From: Actinomycetes bacterium
GTDB taxonomy: Bacteria; Actinomycetota; Acidimicrobiia; Acidimicrobiales; Microtrichaceae
Length of the DNA stretch: 13,668 bases
Reading direction: 5' to 3'
NCBI GenBank assembly: GCA_023423475.1
Contig: JAFAFN010000570.1
Span: forward strand, 1 to 13,668
Shown: in pieces, positions 12,586 through 13,668 of the stretch
How the letters are laid out: each line of letters begins with the position of its first letter
Position numbering within the stretch: the stretch's first letter is position 1
The notes under the pieces: generated by a model
The model's database searches: none
Seen by the model: only the letters and a program-made list of their open reading frames with translations
What the model was told of the DNA's origin: nothing
Program-made: the position numbers and the translations under genes

Positions 12586-13668
12586 TCAGACCCGCTGCAG
12601 GATGGTGCCGGTGCCCAGCCCGCCGCCGCAGCACATGCTGACGAGGGCGTTGGTGCCGTCGATGCGCTCGAGCTCGTTGATCGCCTTGGTCACCAGGAAG
12701 GCTCCGGTGGCACCCAAGGGGTGGCCGAGCGCGATGGCGCCGCCGTTGGGGTTGGTCCGATCGAGGTCGGCCCCGACCTCCTTCGCCCAGGCGAGCACGA
12801 CCGACGCGAAGGCCTCGTTGATCTCGAAGGTGTCGATGTCGTCGATCGTGAGTCCGGTGCGATCGAGCAGGTGCTTGGTGGCGTCCATCGGTCCGGTGAG
12901 CATCAGGACCGGATCGACACCGACGAGGCAGGAGTCGACGATCCGGGCCCGCGGCGTCAGGCCGAGCTCGGCAGCCTTGTCGGCCGACATCATGAGGACC
13001 GCCGCGGCACCGTCGGAGATCTGCGAGGCGGAACCCGCCGTGTGCACGCCGTCCTCTCGCGCGACGGGTTTGAGCGTGGCGAGCTTCTCGAGCGTGGTCG
13101 CTCGCAGACCCTCGTCGCGCACGACGAGGTGGGTGGTGCCCGTCGGGACCCCGTCCTCGTCGACGTCGGGCGCCTCGATCGGCATGACCTGGCCCTCGAA
13201 GTGGCCGTTCTGCCACGCCTCGGCGGCGCGTTCCTGGGAGCGGAGGCCGAACTCGTCGCAGTCGGCACGGCTGACGCCCCACTGCTCGGCGATGCGCTCG
13301 GCGCCCTCGAACTGCGAGGTGAACTCGTACTGGGAGAAGTAGGTCTTGGGGATCGGAACACCCAGACCGAGCTTCTTCGAGCTGTTCGAACCGATCGGGA
13401 TGCGGCTCATCGACTCGACACCGCAGGCGACGGCCACGTCGACGACACCGCCGGCGATGAGCGCGGTGGCCAGGTTGGTCGCCTGCTGCGAGGAGCCGCA
13501 CTGCGTGTCGACCGTGGTGGCGGCGACGGACATCGGCAGGCCGGCGGTGAGCCAGGCGGTGCGTGCGATGTCGAACGACTGCTCACCCACCTGGCTGACG
13601 CAGCCGCCGACGACCTGGCCGACCTCGGCGGGATCGATGCCCGACCGTGCCACGAGCTCCCTCAGGAC
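12586..13668 (-). CDS. thiolase family acetyl-CoA acyltransferase, 5' end outside window
   Basis: At least 360 residues of a thiolase, open to the right edge of the window; about 30-40 N-terminal residues are missing, judging from VLRELVARSGIDPAEV at the edge. It cleaves 3-ketoacyl-CoA with CoA, or runs in reverse, in fatty-acid or steroid side-chain breakdown. The nucleophilic Cys lies in DTQCGSSQQA, the other catalytic residues in INEAFASV and GHPLGATGA, and the second Cys in SMCCGGGLGTG. The QCGSSQQA form resembles FadA-type degradative thiolases of actinobacteria. A GTG at 13651-13653 is internal and not the true start. Seven bases separate its stop from the nuclease start; a functional link is not apparent. 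Confidence 0.92.
   Translation of the reverse strand, partial: VLRELVARSGIDPAEVGQVVGGCVSQVGEQSFDIARTAWLTAGLPMSVAATTVDTQCGSSQQATNLATALIAGGVVDVAVACGVESMSRIPIGSNSSKKLGLGVPIPKTYFSQYEFTSQFEGAERIAEQWGVSRADCDEFGLRSQERAAEAWQNGHFEGQVMPIEAPDVDEDGVPTGTTHLVVRDEGLRATTLEKLATLKPVAREDGVHTAGSASQISDGAAAVLMMSADKAAELGLTPRARIVDSCLVGVDPVLMLTGPMDATKHLLDRTGLTIDDIDTFEINEAFASVVLAWAKEVGADLDRTNPNGGAIALGHPLGATGAFLVTKAINELERIDGTNALVSMCCGGGLGTGTILQRV

Noticed and set aside
1..13668. Defence island, prophage, insertion sequence, CRISPR array or RNA genes
   Set aside because: No transposase, integrase, phage structural gene, nuclease-helicase set, regularly spaced repeat array or tRNA/rRNA-like sequence was found. Composition is even throughout, with only the toxin-antitoxin cassette suggesting possible mobility.

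Overview
The window is about 13.7 kb of uniformly GC-rich DNA with dense, short-spaced genes, many GTG starts and several start codons lying directly behind a TANNNT -10 box. A mycothiol conjugate amidase (Mca) homologue, a seven-helix BaxI_1-type membrane protein of the actinobacterial kind and a tandem PhoU/TrkA-C protein together point to a high-GC actinobacterium. A deep lineage such as Acidimicrobiia is plausible, but that is inference and nothing in the window proves it. I see no tRNA, rRNA, insertion sequence, integrase or CRISPR array, and no stretch over 300 bases lacks a gene.

Layout, left to right. Bases 1-161 hold a possible gene end, a hairpin and a promoter. A zinc-independent quinone-oxidoreductase-like MDR enzyme (+) converges on a Bax inhibitor-1/YccA family membrane protein (-). 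Next, on the minus strand, is a 493-residue unrecognised protein built from two homologous halves. It is divergent from a double-hotdog acyl-CoA thioesterase (+), which is followed by a standalone protein with the order PhoU, TrkA-C, PhoU, TrkA-C (+). A small two-helix membrane protein (-) overlaps the end of that gene. An NfeD then SPFH/stomatin pair follows on the minus strand. Divergent from nfeD is a run on the plus strand: Mca-like PIG-L amidase, tandem GNAT acetyltransferase (GTGA overlap) and a ChbG/YdjC-type deacetylase. Then comes a two-gene toxin-antitoxin-like cassette: a ParD-like ribbon-helix-helix antitoxin and a zeta-like P-loop kinase, behind a promoter with a perfect inverted repeat. 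The window closes on the minus strand with a secreted staphylococcal-nuclease-like lipoprotein, and upstream of it a thiolase whose 5' end lies beyond the window.

How genes work together. NfeD and SPFH form the well-known stomatin/NfeD membrane pair. Mca, GNAT and ChbG are translationally or closely coupled and all belong to families that add or remove acyl groups on amino sugars or their conjugates. The antitoxin and kinase genes abut exactly. The MDR enzyme, thioesterase and thiolase are separate acyl-CoA or lipid-type metabolic genes without an evident shared operon.

The most unusual features are three short perfect or near-perfect tandem repeats (periods 24, 17 and 16 bp). Two of them copy the last codons and stop codon of a minus-strand gene and fill practically the whole convergent spacer to its neighbour. 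Next in interest are the ParD-like/zeta-like pair with its operator, the internally duplicated histidine-containing protein, and the palindrome between the nfeD and mca promoters.
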